The notes under the pieces were generated by a model. That model was given only the letters and a program-made list of their open reading frames with translations, ran no database searches and had not been told where the DNA came from. A stretch of DNA of 64,000 bases from JAWKZG01 sp041396125 (GTDB taxonomy: Bacteria > Pseudomonadota > Gammaproteobacteria > Competibacterales > Competibacteraceae): positions 1,050,353 to 1,114,352 of the forward strand of contig JAWKZG010000001.1 in assembly GCA_041396125.1 (NCBI GenBank). Reading direction: 5' to 3'. The position numbers and the translations under genes were made by a program. Shown here one piece after another: positions 9,434-18,747 of the stretch (position 1 is its first letter; every line of letters begins with the position of its first letter).

Positions 9434-9481
9434 TTATTTTTTGGTATCTGCTTTTTTACAGCAGCGAGAACAGCCAGACAT
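9434..9481 (-). CDS. Possible 15-residue Cys-rich leader peptide upstream of cydA
   Basis: The frame ATG 9481 to TAA 9434-9436 reads MSGCSRCCKKADTKK, with a CxxCC motif and a basic tail. It ends 11 bases before the cydA start, where the cydA ribosome site overlaps its stop, so coupling is possible. No convincing ribosome site precedes its own ATG and I know no family for it. Length and weak initiation make it speculative. Confidence 0.2.
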   Translation of the reverse strand: MSGCSRCCKKADTKK

Positions 9482-9570
9482 CTGCAGCGGCGCATACCGG
9501 CAAAACCGGCAGCACTGTGCGTTTTTGGTTTGGCGCGACAACAGCTCTGCCAGGACGCCGGGGGCGGTTT

Positions 9571-11331
9571 TTAAACGACTTGTTTGAGAGCGGTTCTGAC
9601 GCTTTTTGCAGCGCGCTCAGTAACCTCGGGGTCCAGCGTATGCATCGCCTCATACTGGCTCAGAAATACCTGCCCGGTAAAATGTTCGAAAAAATCGGAG
9701 CGCTCCAGCCGATCCATCACCGGCCCTTTAACTTCTGACAGGTGCAGCCGGATACCGGCAGAGGCCAGTCGGCTGGCAATCATCTCCAGACTTTCCAGTG
9801 CGCTGGCGTCGATCATATTGACCGCCGGGCACATCAGCACGACATCAGTGAGTGCCGTATGACCGGCAACCCGTTTACCAATTTGATTTTCGAGATGACG
9901 GGCGTTGACGAAATACAGGCTCTCGTCCACCCGGATACTCAGGACTTTATCGCTGGTAATAACCTGATGGCGCTCGATATTGCGAAAATGCTCGGTGCCG
10001 GGTACCTGGCCGACAACCGCCATATGCGGCTGGCTGGTGTGCCACAGAAACAGCAGAATGGACAACGTCACACCGGTCACGATACCGGCTTCGACACCCG
10101 CCAGCAGAGTCATGACGATAGTACCCGCCAGGGCCGCAAAATCCTGTTTGGAATAATGCCAGATGCGCCGGATAGCGTCCAGATCGACCAGCGACAGCAC
10201 AGCAACAATAATGGTTGCCGCCAGCACGGCGTTGGGCAGATAGTAAAACAAAGGGGTCAGAAAAACCGCTGTGATCGCGATCATGACGGCGGTGAACACA
10301 CCAGCCAGCGGGGTTTGCGCCCCGGCATCGTAATTGACCACCGAGCGGGCGAAGCCACCGGTTACCGGATAACCGCCCGTCACCGCCGCCGCCACATTGG
10401 CAGCACCCAGCCCGACCAGTTCCTGGTCAGCATCAATACGCTGGCGGCGTTTGGCGGCCAGCGACTGCGCTACCGATACTGACTCCACAAAACCCACCAC
10501 ACTGATCAATATCGCCGCCGGCAATAATTTGCCCCATAGTTCGGCGTCAAAAGGCGGCAGTGTCAGTGGCGGCAAACCTTGTGGAATCGCGCCGACAATC
10601 CGCACCTGATCGGCAAGCTGCAGGCCCGCCACAGCGCCAATCGACACCAGCACTGCGGCCACCGGGCCGGCTTTGACCAACATACTGGCCCAGTGTGGTG
10701 CAATCCCGAGCGCCAGCAACAGCGCCTGCAAACGGCTGCGCACCCAGAACAGAAACGCAACACTGAGCGCGCCGATAATCAGGGTGGGAATGCTGGTTGC
10801 GCCGAGTCCCTGCAACAGGGCCGGCACAATATCACTGAGCACCTGACCCTCGACTTTGAGACCCAGAATATGTTTAAGCTGGCTGATCGCAATCAGGATC
10901 GCCGATGCACTGATAAACCCGGAAATCACCGGATGGCTGAGCAGATTAGCCAGAAAACCCAGGCGCAGCAGCCCCATTGCGATCAGAAACAGACCCGACA
11001 GCAGAGCCAGCAGGATGGCTACTGCTATATATTCGGGGCTGCCCGGTGTGGCCACCTGACTGACAGCGGTTGCTGTCATCAGTGAGACCACCGCCACTGG
11101 CCCCACGGCCAGCGTGCGACTGCTGCCAAACACGGCATAGGCGACCAGTGGCAGAATACTGGCATACAGGCCCATCTGCGGTGGCAGACCGGCCAGCATG
11201 GCATACGCCAGACTCTGCGGAATCAGCATAATCGTCACAATGATACTGGCCAGCAGATCGTTGCTGAGCTGGCCGCGATCGTAGCGACTGAGCCAGTCAA
11301 CAGCAGGGATGAAACGCTTGAGTTTAGTCAT
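9571..11331 (-). CDS. SulP family anion transporter with STAS domain
   Basis: A 586-residue SulP/SLC26 protein: about 10-12 membrane helices (residues 20-440) and a cytoplasmic STAS domain (about 450-560) with VLMCPAVNMIDASALESLEMIA. The N-terminal SLAYAMLAGLPPQMGLYASILPL is the SulP signature. These carriers move sulfate, bicarbonate or related anions. It begins 6 bp after the SQR-like gene in a persulfide-oxidation operon, so export of sulfite, thiosulfate or sulfate made there is a plausible role by context. DNA past its stop leads to cydA. Confidence 0.93.
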   Translation of the reverse strand: MTKLKRFIPAVDWLSRYDRGQLSNDLLASIIVTIMLIPQSLAYAMLAGLPPQMGLYASILPLVAYAVFGSSRTLAVGPVAVVSLMTATAVSQVATPGSPEYIAVAILLALLSGLFLIAMGLLRLGFLANLLSHPVISGFISASAILIAISQLKHILGLKVEGQVLSDIVPALLQGLGATSIPTLIIGALSVAFLFWVRSRLQALLLALGIAPHWASMLVKAGPVAAVLVSIGAVAGLQLADQVRIVGAIPQGLPPLTLPPFDAELWGKLLPAAILISVVGFVESVSVAQSLAAKRRQRIDADQELVGLGAANVAAAVTGGYPVTGGFARSVVNYDAGAQTPLAGVFTAVMIAITAVFLTPLFYYLPNAVLAATIIVAVLSLVDLDAIRRIWHYSKQDFAALAGTIVMTLLAGVEAGIVTGVTLSILLFLWHTSQPHMAVVGQVPGTEHFRNIERHQVITSDKVLSIRVDESLYFVNARHLENQIGKRVAGHTALTDVVLMCPAVNMIDASALESLEMIASRLASAGIRLHLSEVKGPVMDRLERSDFFEHFTGQVFLSQYEAMHTLDPEVTERAAKSVRTALKQVV

Positions 11332-11337
11332 CAGGCT

Positions 11338-13116
11338 TTACGCGGCTTGTTGGGTGTTGTCCTTGTTTTTGTCGTTTTTACTGTTGTTGTTTTTATTGTT
11401 GTCTTGGGCCGCAGCCGGATCGCCGGACTGGTCAACCGCTTGTTCGGCCTCTGCAAGCTCACGCAAAGCGGGCTGTGCGCCCCATTCACGGCCTTTGAAC
11501 AAGACCTCGAAATACCAGTAAGGCAACAGCTTGGCCTTCAGCAGCCACATGCTGCGGCGCGGTTTGGTCGGATCGAGCGGAAAACTCGGCAACAGCTTGC
11601 CACCGTAACCGAACTCGGCCAGGATAACTTTGCCGCGCTCAACGACCAGCGGGCATGAGCCGTACCCATCATACACCGCCCGCGGCACCCGTCCATCCAG
11701 CGTCGCCAGCAGATTATGGGCCACGACAGGTGCCTGCTTGCGCACAGCAGCGGCGGTTTTTGCATTTGGTGCCGAACAGACATCGCCCAGACTGTAAATA
11801 TTCTCGTAGCGGCTGTGACGCAGCGATTCCGGATCAACATCGACCCAGCCCGCTGCCCCGGCCAGAGGGCTCTCGCGCACGACATCCGGTGCACACTGCG
11901 GCGGTGCCACGTGCAGCATATCAAAAGATTTTTCAACGCTACGGGTGGAACCGTCCGTATCGGTGACATCAAACCAGGCTTTACGGGCCGGGCCGTCAAC
12001 GGCCTTAAGCTGGCTGTTGAAGGCCAGATCGATGCCATAGCGCTCGACATATTTCATCAGCGGTGGCACAAATTCCTTGACCCCGAACAACACCCCGCCG
12101 GCATTATTGAACTCGACTTCGATAGCATCCAGAATGCCTTGCCGACGCCAGTAATCACAGGCCAGATACATGATTTTCTGCGGCGCACCAGCACATTTTA
12201 TCGGCATCGGCGGCTGGGTGAACAAAGCGGTACCGGTACGGGTCTGCTGTATTAACTGCCAGGTGTAGCGGGCCATACCGGGCTGGTAGTTGGAGCTCAC
12301 ATTGTTTTTACCGAGAGTTTCGGCCAAACCTTCCACCCCGTTCCAGTCCAGTTTGATGCCGGGACAAACCACCAGGGTTTTGTAGCCAATCCGCTCACCA
12401 TCTTCCAGCACGACCCGGTTGTGCGCTGGTTCGAAGGAAGCAACTGCAGCGTGCAACCAGTGCGCCCCTTTCGGAATACAACTGGATTCCGGTCGCTCGG
12501 TATCCTGCTGGCGGAACGCGCCGCCACCCACCAGGGTAAAACCCGCCTGGTAATAGTGGATCTCGCGTGGCTCGATAATCGCCAGCTTCAGACCGGGACG
12601 GCGCTTCAGAACACTGGCAGCGACAGAAATCCCGGCAGTACCACCGCCGACAATCAGCACATCGTAAGTTGGTATGGCAGCACCAGCGACTTGCGCCTGG
12701 CGCGCCAGCAGACGTGGCCGCAGGGCATTCAGATCGTAACCCGCCTGGTTGCAGGTGGCGATAATCTCGTCTGCAGCACGCTGCGGGGCCTCACTCAGCG
12801 CCCACAAAGAGGCCGAGCGGGTGCCTGAACGACAGTGCGCCAGCACCGGTTGCGGCAGTTCCGCCAGCAGTTTGCTGAAAGCGGCTACATCAGCCTCGGT
12901 AATCTTGCCGGGCACGACCGGCAGATAATGATATTCCAGTCCGTGTTCACGGGCGGCAGCGGCCGCATCGGTACTACTCAGCTGGGCATACTCTTCGCCA
13001 TCGGGCCGGTTGTTGATAATGCTTTTAAAACCGCGCGCTGCGATAGCCGGGATATCCTCGGCGCTGATCTGGCCTGTGACCGATAAACCGGGCGTCAGTG
13101 AAGCGTAATTTGTCAT
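11338..13116 (-). CDS. Phosphatase-like (DUF442) domain fused to a sulfide:quinone reductase-like FAD oxidoreductase
   Basis: A 592-residue fusion. Residues 1-110 are a DUF442/beta-lactamase-hydrolase-like phosphatase domain with the Cys-loop HCRSGTRSA. From about residue 153 a type-II SQR-like flavoprotein begins at YDVLIVGGGTAGISVAASVL. Candidate redox cysteines occur in VVCPGIKLDW, IKCAGAP and YLACDYW, and the second FAD site is NIYSLGDVCSAPNAKT. It probably oxidises sulfide to persulfide and passes electrons to quinone. It lies 73 bp after the MBL persulfide-dioxygenase-like gene and 6 bp before SulP. The last 25 or so residues are an unusual Asn/Lys/Asp-rich low-complexity tail. Fusions of this kind are known; the phosphatase domain's role is not settled. 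Confidence 0.92.
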   Translation of the reverse strand: MTNYASLTPGLSVTGQISAEDIPAIAARGFKSIINNRPDGEEYAQLSSTDAAAAAREHGLEYHYLPVVPGKITEADVAAFSKLLAELPQPVLAHCRSGTRSASLWALSEAPQRAADEIIATCNQAGYDLNALRPRLLARQAQVAGAAIPTYDVLIVGGGTAGISVAASVLKRRPGLKLAIIEPREIHYYQAGFTLVGGGAFRQQDTERPESSCIPKGAHWLHAAVASFEPAHNRVVLEDGERIGYKTLVVCPGIKLDWNGVEGLAETLGKNNVSSNYQPGMARYTWQLIQQTRTGTALFTQPPMPIKCAGAPQKIMYLACDYWRRQGILDAIEVEFNNAGGVLFGVKEFVPPLMKYVERYGIDLAFNSQLKAVDGPARKAWFDVTDTDGSTRSVEKSFDMLHVAPPQCAPDVVRESPLAGAAGWVDVDPESLRHSRYENIYSLGDVCSAPNAKTAAAVRKQAPVVAHNLLATLDGRVPRAVYDGYGSCPLVVERGKVILAEFGYGGKLLPSFPLDPTKPRRSMWLLKAKLLPYWYFEVLFKGREWGAQPALRELAEAEQAVDQSGDPAAAQDNNKNNNSKNDKNKDNTQQAA

Positions 13117-13189
13117 GCACTCTCCTCTTTTCTCGGCACCCGATTAAGGGTGCGCAACAGTGTTGATGGAACAGTTTTGTCAGATGGCG

Positions 13190-14074
13190 TTAAATGGCAT
13201 TCAGCGGAATTTTCAGATACTGAATACCGTTGTCTTCTGCTGGCGGCAACTGGCCGGCCCGCATATTGACCTGCACTGACGGCAGGATCAGGCGCGGCAT
13301 ATCCAGCGTGGCATCGCGCTCACTGCGCATGCGGACAAAGTCGTCTTCACTGATACCCTCATGCACATGCACGTTATGGTGTTTTTCGTCGCCGACCGTG
13401 GTTTCCCAGCAGTATTCATCGCGCCCTGGCGCTTTATAGTCGTGGCACAGAAAGATGCGGGTTGACTCGGGCAGCGCGAGTATCCGCTGGATAGAGCGGT
13501 ACAAAACGCGGGCGTCGCCGCCGGGGAAGTCGCAGCGGGCGGTACCGTAATCCGGCATGAACAGGGTATCGCCCACAAAAACAGCATCATCACCGATCAG
13601 ATAGCTCATGCAGGCCGGCGTATGCCCCGGCGTATGCAGGGCTTTTGCTGTCAGCTTGCCGATAGTGAACGTTTCGTTGTCGGCCAACAATCGGTCGAAC
13701 TGGCTGCCGTCATGATGAAACCCCGCACCAGCGTTAAACAGCTGGCCAAAAACCTGCTGCACCTGCGTAATATGCTGACCAATGCCGGTGCGCCCGCCCA
13801 GCTGCGCTTTTAAATAGGGCGCAGCCGACAGATGATCGGCATGGGCATGGGTTTCCAGAATCCATTCCACCGTCAGCGTATTGGCCTTGATATAGGCGAT
13901 CAGCTGATCCGCCGATTGCGTTTTGGTACGCCCCGAATTCGGCTCGTAGTCCAGCACCGAATCGATAATCGCACACTGCCGGGTGTCCGGATCGGCGACA
14001 ACATAACTGACGGTATAGGTATCCGGGTCAAAAAAAGCCTTGATATCAGGTTTCATCCCTTGCTCTCCTCGCAC
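13190..14074 (-). CDS. MBL-fold metallohydrolase, probable persulfide dioxygenase (ETHE1/Blh type)
   Basis: A 294-residue metallo-beta-lactamase-fold protein with the metal-binding THAHADHLSAAPYLK (HxHxDH), the second-site histidine in HTPGHTPACMSYL, the GDTLFMPDYGTARCDFPGG stretch typical of persulfide dioxygenases, and the late histidine in FLCHDYKAPGRD. Such enzymes turn glutathione persulfide into sulfite. It is encoded between the DUF2892 gene and the SQR-like fusion on one strand, the usual persulfide-oxidation order. An in-frame ATG eight or so codons later (MKPDIKAFFDPDTY) is a plausible alternative start. Confidence 0.92.
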   Translation of the reverse strand: MRGEQGMKPDIKAFFDPDTYTVSYVVADPDTRQCAIIDSVLDYEPNSGRTKTQSADQLIAYIKANTLTVEWILETHAHADHLSAAPYLKAQLGGRTGIGQHITQVQQVFGQLFNAGAGFHHDGSQFDRLLADNETFTIGKLTAKALHTPGHTPACMSYLIGDDAVFVGDTLFMPDYGTARCDFPGGDARVLYRSIQRILALPESTRIFLCHDYKAPGRDEYCWETTVGDEKHHNVHVHEGISEDDFVRMRSERDATLDMPRLILPSVQVNMRAGQLPPAEDNGIQYLKIPLNAI

Positions 14075-14086
14075 GCGGCAGCCAGA

Positions 14087-14275
14087 TCAATGCTGCTGTT
14101 TCAGGGTTTTGATATTCAGCAAACGATACAGCGGACACCAACCGATCAAAGCGGTGACCAGCGGGATCAAACCAATCCAGCCCCATGGCGTCTGCGGCCC
14201 GACGAACACCAGACTAAGCAATATAATGCCCGCGACGATGCGCAGGATACGATCTACTGTACCTATGTTTTTCAT
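14087..14275 (-). CDS. DUF2892 (YgaP-like) small membrane protein
   Basis: A 62-residue protein, MKNIGTVDRILRIVAG, with two hydrophobic spans (about 12-26 and 31-45) and the CPLYRLLNI ending typical of DUF2892. In other bacteria this domain is found alone or fused to rhodanese (YgaP) and usually sits with sulfide-oxidising genes. It is the first gene of the minus-strand sulfur operon, 12 bp before the MBL gene. Its biochemical role is unknown. Confidence 0.85.
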   Translation of the reverse strand: MKNIGTVDRILRIVAGIILLSLVFVGPQTPWGWIGLIPLVTALIGWCPLYRLLNIKTLKQQH

Positions 14276-14398
14276 GACACAAGATCCCTTGTTAGTAAAT
14301 GACTATATTATTATATTAGTAAAATTTGATTTATAAAATATTTTATTAGATATTTATTGTTTTTCTATGCACAAGAATAACTTGAAACACCTTGCGTC
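14276..14398. promoter_or_regulatory. AT-rich divergent promoter region between the sulfur/cyd operon and cydDC
   Basis: This 123 bp gap separates the minus-strand DUF2892-to-cydX gene run from plus-strand cydDC and must hold both promoters. The 14295-14365 part is extremely AT-rich, with repeated TATTA/TTTATT words and partial symmetry around TATATTATTATATTA. In related operons an ArsR-type persulfide sensor (BigR/SqrR) binds AT-rich palindromes at this place. No such regulator is encoded here, and I cannot assign exact -10/-35 boxes. Confidence 0.5.
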
Positions 14399-16180
14399 AT
14401 GCTGACAACAGCAACCGCCAGCTCACCGCGCAACTGGCTCAAAGAACATGCCCGCAGCGTGCGGAGCTGGATTGGCCTGACGGTGCTGCTGGGCTGGAGC
14501 AGTGGATTATTGCTGATCGGGCAGGCCGCCTTACTGGCCTATATTATCCACGCGGCGTTTATCGATGGTCTGCCCCGGACGGCGCTACTGGGCGCGTTCG
14601 GCGGGTTACTCGGAGTGATCATGCTGCGGTCTGTACTGCGCTGGGCCAACGACGTGGCTGCTTTCCAGGCCTCACGCCGGGTGCGCAGCACAGTACAGCG
14701 GGCTTTGCTGGATCACATTACCGCCCTCGGCCCGCACTACACCCGCAGTCAGCAGGCCGGCGCTCTGGCCAGCAGCACACTGGAACAGGTCGAAGCGCTG
14801 CACGGCTATTTTGCCGACTACCTGCCGCAGCAGATACTGGCCGTCTTGCTGCCTCTGAGCATGCTATTGATTGTCTATCCGCTGAACTGGGTTGCCGGCA
14901 CAATTTTTCTGCTCACGGCCCCGCTGATCCCGCTTTTCATGATGCTGGTCGGGATGGGTGCCGAGGCCGTCAATCAACGTCAATTGCAGGCACTGGCCCG
15001 ACTCAGTGCGTACTTTCTGGATGTCTTGCAGGGGCTGACCACGCTGAAACTGCTGGATCGTGCCCGTGCCGAAGCTGATGTCATGACCGAGGTGTCCGAG
15101 GATTACCGTAAACGCACCATGCGAGTTTTGCGGATTGCGTTTTTATCCTCAGCGGTGCTGGAATTTTTCAGCGCGGTGGCTATCGCCCTGATTGCGGTTT
15201 ATCTGGGCCTCAGCCTGCTGGGCAGGCTGGATTTCGGTCATTACGGCCAGCCACTTAACTTGCAGACCAGTCTGTTTATACTGCTGCTGGCACCAGAGTT
15301 TTACGCTCCCTTACGCCAATTGGGTACTCACTACCATGCCCGTGCCCAGGCATTGGGAGCCGCCGAGGAAATTCTTAAAATCCTGACCCTGCCCCGCCCG
15401 CCGTTGCCCGCCGAACCGCGCCAGCCGGTGCCTGATCCGGGCCGAATCAGCCTGCAGTTCGAGGATGTGTATCTCAGCTATGAGCAGCGCAGCCGTCCTG
15501 CGCTGGCGGGCATCAGCTTTACCGTACCAGCCGGTCAGCGGGTGGCGGTGATCGGTGCCAGCGGTGCTGGCAAGACCACGCTGCTGAATCTGGTGCTGGG
15601 ATTTTTAATCCCCCAGCAGGGCCGGATACGGGTCAATGGGATCGATCTGACGGCACTCGATCCGCTGGACTGGCACCGCCGGGTCGCCTGGCTGGGACAA
15701 CACGCTTTACTTTTGCAGGGCAGCATCCGCGACAATATCGCGCTGGGCCGGCCGGATGCCAGCCCCGCACAGATCGACCAGGCAGCGCGCAAAGCACAGG
15801 TTTGGGAATTCGCCCGCGATTTGCCCGACGGGCTGGACACTGTGATCAGTGAACGCGGCCTGAGCCTGTCCGGCGGGCAGGCCCAGCGGGTAGCACTGGC
15901 GCGGGCACTGCTGCAGGATGCGCCCGTTTTGTTGCTGGACGAACCCACCGCCAACCTGGATGCCGGCAGCGAACAGCGGGTTATTAACAGCCTCGATGAA
16001 CTGGCGCAGGGACGTACTGTATTACTGCTGACACACCGTCTGAATCAGATCGAGAGCGCTGATCAGGTGCTGTTGCTGGAACAGGGTCGCATCGTGGAAC
16101 AGGGATCTCCCGCCGCGCTGATAGCCGCACGCGGACGCTATGACCAACTACGCCAGCATTATTATGGGCAAATCTCATGA
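14399..16180 (+). CDS. cydD: Cysteine/glutathione ABC exporter subunit CydD
   Basis: A 593-residue ABC half-transporter, membrane domain about 1-330 and ATPase about 345-593. Walker A is GASGAGKTTLLNLVLG, the signature LSGGQAQRVALARALL, Walker B VLLLDEPTANLD. CydDC exports thiols to the periplasm, needed to assemble cytochrome bd. It overlaps cydC by 4 bp (ATGA, 16177-16180) and diverges from the operon that carries cydABX, which supports the CydD assignment over a generic exporter. The start at ATG 14399 lies directly after the AT-rich divergent region. Confidence 0.92.
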   Translation: MLTTATASSPRNWLKEHARSVRSWIGLTVLLGWSSGLLLIGQAALLAYIIHAAFIDGLPRTALLGAFGGLLGVIMLRSVLRWANDVAAFQASRRVRSTVQRALLDHITALGPHYTRSQQAGALASSTLEQVEALHGYFADYLPQQILAVLLPLSMLLIVYPLNWVAGTIFLLTAPLIPLFMMLVGMGAEAVNQRQLQALARLSAYFLDVLQGLTTLKLLDRARAEADVMTEVSEDYRKRTMRVLRIAFLSSAVLEFFSAVAIALIAVYLGLSLLGRLDFGHYGQPLNLQTSLFILLLAPEFYAPLRQLGTHYHARAQALGAAEEILKILTLPRPPLPAEPRQPVPDPGRISLQFEDVYLSYEQRSRPALAGISFTVPAGQRVAVIGASGAGKTTLLNLVLGFLIPQQGRIRVNGIDLTALDPLDWHRRVAWLGQHALLLQGSIRDNIALGRPDASPAQIDQAARKAQVWEFARDLPDGLDTVISERGLSLSGGQAQRVALARALLQDAPVLLLDEPTANLDAGSEQRVINSLDELAQGRTVLLLTHRLNQIESADQVLLLEQGRIVEQGSPAALIAARGRYDQLRQHYYGQIS

Positions 16181-17937
16181 AACAAAGCCCACTCTCAATA
16201 GCCCGGCTGTTGCGACTGCAACCGTCGCTGGGCCGCTGGCTACTGCTGGGAATTGTGCTCGGCTTGCTTACGGCGGTCGCCAGTGTGGGTCTGCTGACGC
16301 TGGCTGGCTGGTTTATTTCGGCCGCAGCACTGGCCGGTCTGAGCAGCGTGAGCGCCGCCGGATTTGATATTTTTCGGCCCGGTGCCATGGTGCGTTTTTT
16401 CGCGCTTCTGCGTACCAGCGGGCGCTACGGAGAGCGGGTAGTCAGTCACGATGCTACCTTGCGTTTGCTCGCGCATCTGCGGGTCTGGTTTTATCGGCGG
16501 CTGGAACCGCTGGCCCCGGCGCGTTTGTTCGATTATCGCAGCGGCGATCTGCTGAACCGCATCGTGACCGATATCGATGTGCTGGATCAGGTCTATCTAC
16601 GACTGCTCTCGCCCAGTCTGATTGCACTGATCATGACACTGCTGGTGACGCTGTTTTTGGCTGCCTATGATCTGACTATCGCGCTCAGCACATTTCTGTT
16701 TATGCTGCTGGGAGGGCTGTTTCTGCCAATTCTGAGTGAACGGCTGGGACGGGCCGGCAGTCGTGGACTGACTCAGCTTAACGCCGAGCTGCGCAGCCAG
16801 CTGATTGACTATTTTCAGGCCCTGGCCGAATTGCTGGCCTGCGCGGCCAGTGATCGTCAACAGCAGCATATAGCCAACAGTCAGCACACCCTGCTGCAGT
16901 TGCAGCAGCGCCAGGCCTGGCTTGCCGGCGGCTCGGCAGCGGCGCTGATAATGCTCAGCGGTCTGGCCACCATGACAGCGCTGTATCTGGCCATCGGTCT
17001 GTTCCAGCAGGGCACTCTGGCGGGGGCCAGTCTGGCGCTGATCAGCTTGTGCATTCTGGCAGCCTTCGAGACACTTGCGCCGCTGGCATCGGCTTATCAA
17101 TACCTTGGCCAGATCCGGGCTGCGGCCCACCGGCTGCTGCTGCTGGTAGCCACCGAGCCGAGTGTGCGTTTTGTCGCAAAAACCGCATCTCCCCCCCCGG
17201 CACAGACATTCGATATACAGTTTGAACAGGTCAGTTTCAGGTATGGCGCGCGCCCGCTGCTGCAGGCGATTACGCTTGCTATCCCGGCTGGACAGAAGCT
17301 GGCTATTCTGGGACCGACCGGGGTGGGCAAATCCACGCTTGGCCACCTGCTGGCCCGCTTCTGGGACCCGCAGCAGGGACGTATTCTGCTCGGCGGGGTC
17401 GATATCCGCAGTCTGTCCGAATCCGATTTGCGCAGCAGCATTGCCGTACTGCCGCAGCGACCGCATATTTTCAATGCCAGTATCGGTAGCAATCTGCGGC
17501 TGGCGAGGCCCGAGGCGACCGACGCCGAATTGCGCCAGGTGCTGGCCGAGGTGCAATTACTGGATTTCGTGGACAGTCTGCCGGCCGGCCTCGACACCTT
17601 CACCGGCGAGGCCGGTATGCACCTGTCCGGTGGTCAGCAACGCCGCCTGGCACTGGCCCGGACACTTTTGCGCGATGCTCCGGTTATCGTGCTGGACGAA
17701 CCGACCGAAGGCCTCGACGCTGTGACCGAACAGGCACTGCTGGAAACACTGACAGCACGCCTTGCCGGGCGTACTGTCGTGCTGATCACCCACCGTCTGA
17801 GCGGTCTGGAACAGATGGACAGTATTGTATTGCTGGAAGCAGGCCGGATCATTGAACAGGGTACTCACTGCGAACTGCTGACCCGACAGGGCCGCTATGC
17901 CGCATTGCAGGCACGAGTGCATACAGCGGCGCAATGA
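16177..17937 (+). CDS. cydC: Cysteine/glutathione ABC exporter subunit CydC
   Basis: A 586-residue half-transporter that pairs with CydD. The membrane domain covers about residues 15-320 with the family stretch GLLTLAGWFISAAALAG and an FRPGAMVRFFALLRTSGRYGERVVSHDAT region typical of CydC. The ATPase has GPTGVGKSTLGHLL, LSGGQQRRLALARTLL and VIVLDEPTEGLD. It starts inside the last codons of cydD and ends 1 bp before the convergent stop of the next gene, leaving no room for a separate terminator. Confidence 0.93.
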   Translation: MKQSPLSIARLLRLQPSLGRWLLLGIVLGLLTAVASVGLLTLAGWFISAAALAGLSSVSAAGFDIFRPGAMVRFFALLRTSGRYGERVVSHDATLRLLAHLRVWFYRRLEPLAPARLFDYRSGDLLNRIVTDIDVLDQVYLRLLSPSLIALIMTLLVTLFLAAYDLTIALSTFLFMLLGGLFLPILSERLGRAGSRGLTQLNAELRSQLIDYFQALAELLACAASDRQQQHIANSQHTLLQLQQRQAWLAGGSAAALIMLSGLATMTALYLAIGLFQQGTLAGASLALISLCILAAFETLAPLASAYQYLGQIRAAAHRLLLLVATEPSVRFVAKTASPPPAQTFDIQFEQVSFRYGARPLLQAITLAIPAGQKLAILGPTGVGKSTLGHLLARFWDPQQGRILLGGVDIRSLSESDLRSSIAVLPQRPHIFNASIGSNLRLARPEATDAELRQVLAEVQLLDFVDSLPAGLDTFTGEAGMHLSGGQQRRLALARTLLRDAPVIVLDEPTEGLDAVTEQALLETLTARLAGRTVVLITHRLSGLEQMDSIVLLEAGRIIEQGTHCELLTRQGRYAALQARVHTAAQ

Positions 17938-18615
17938 TCAGCTGCCGATACGATGCTGCAGCCGGTAAACACCCAGTTCGGCGGGACTCTGCAATGCATT
18001 ACTAAACACCGGTTGCTGCTGCAACCAGTTCGCGGCGGCTTCGGCAAATTCGGCATCATTGCCTTCGATGGCCACGGTTAAGTCCGCCACTGCGGTTGCC
18101 CCAACCCGGGCCCGGCTTTCAGCGGTTTCAATCAGGCTGGCCGCCGGGTCGGCACTCCATAAATGGACAGCGGCAATAGCCGCCTGCTGCAGGGCCGAAG
18201 CCAGCCCCTCTGCCTGCAACCAGTTGCTCAACGCTTCACGCGCTTCCTCGCGAGGTTTTATTCGCAAGGTTGCTATCGCCCCGCCCTCACCGGCGCCCAG
18301 GCTCGCCAGTACTCGCCCGGCCGAGCGGTTGATATTGCGAAAATACGGCACCACCTGCTGAGTCCACGGCGTAGGATTATTGAGCCGTTCGACGTAAGCC
18401 GCCGACGTCAGCGTCTCGGGGCTTTCTGTCTGATAAAAATTGAACAGCTGTGGTGTGCCTTTTACAGCAATATAGCGGCAACCGCGCAGAAAACCGGGGA
18501 CAGATAAGCGCTCCGGCATGTGTTGACGAGTGTGCCATTCGCGAAAATCCGCCTCGCCGGCAGGATCCAAATCATGCCAAATGGCGAGAATGCCTTTGCC
18601 TTGACAAATCATCTG
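17938..18615 (-). CDS. Unrecognised protein, possible dimeric alpha-beta barrel (EthD/Dabb-like) fold
   Basis: A 225-residue soluble protein from ATG 18615, chosen because GGAGGGGG lies about 10 bases upstream; a longer frame starts at 18681. The early part (AIWHDLDPAGEADFREWHTRQHMPERLSVPGF) matches the HxxEHxPxRL-type pattern of small dimeric alpha-beta barrel proteins that bind or degrade organic compounds, and the second half (TLRIKPREEAREAL...) may repeat the fold. It diverges from the IclR regulator gene across a good operator, so it is probably part of the same regulon. Substrate unknown. Confidence 0.7.
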   Translation of the reverse strand, partial: QMICQGKGILAIWHDLDPAGEADFREWHTRQHMPERLSVPGFLRGCRYIAVKGTPQLFNFYQTESPETLTSAAYVERLNNPTPWTQQVVPYFRNINRSAGRVLASLGAGEGGAIATLRIKPREEAREALSNWLQAEGLASALQQAAIAAVHLWSADPAASLIETAESRARVGATAVADLTVAIEGNDAEFAEAAANWLQQQPVFSNALQSPAELGVYRLQHRIGS

Positions 18616-18685
18616 CAAAACCCCCTCCAGATTCGCTGTTAATAATCGGGCTGTTGACAGGATGGAAAAACCCATCAACAATAAA

Positions 18686-18702
18686 TTGGAATGCTATTCC
18701 AA
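18686..18702. promoter_or_regulatory. Palindromic IclR-type operator
   Basis: TTGGAAT-GCT-ATTCCAA is a perfect 7 bp inverted repeat, centred in the 132 bp gap between the divergent genes at 18615 and 18748. It closely resembles the known IclR box (TGGAAAT-N-ATTTCCA). The IclR-family protein encoded next door probably binds here and controls both directions, including itself. Confidence 0.7.
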
Positions 18703-18747
18703 TATTGAAAGATGTTTTATTTATAGTCAACCGAGCTTTTTTATCTG

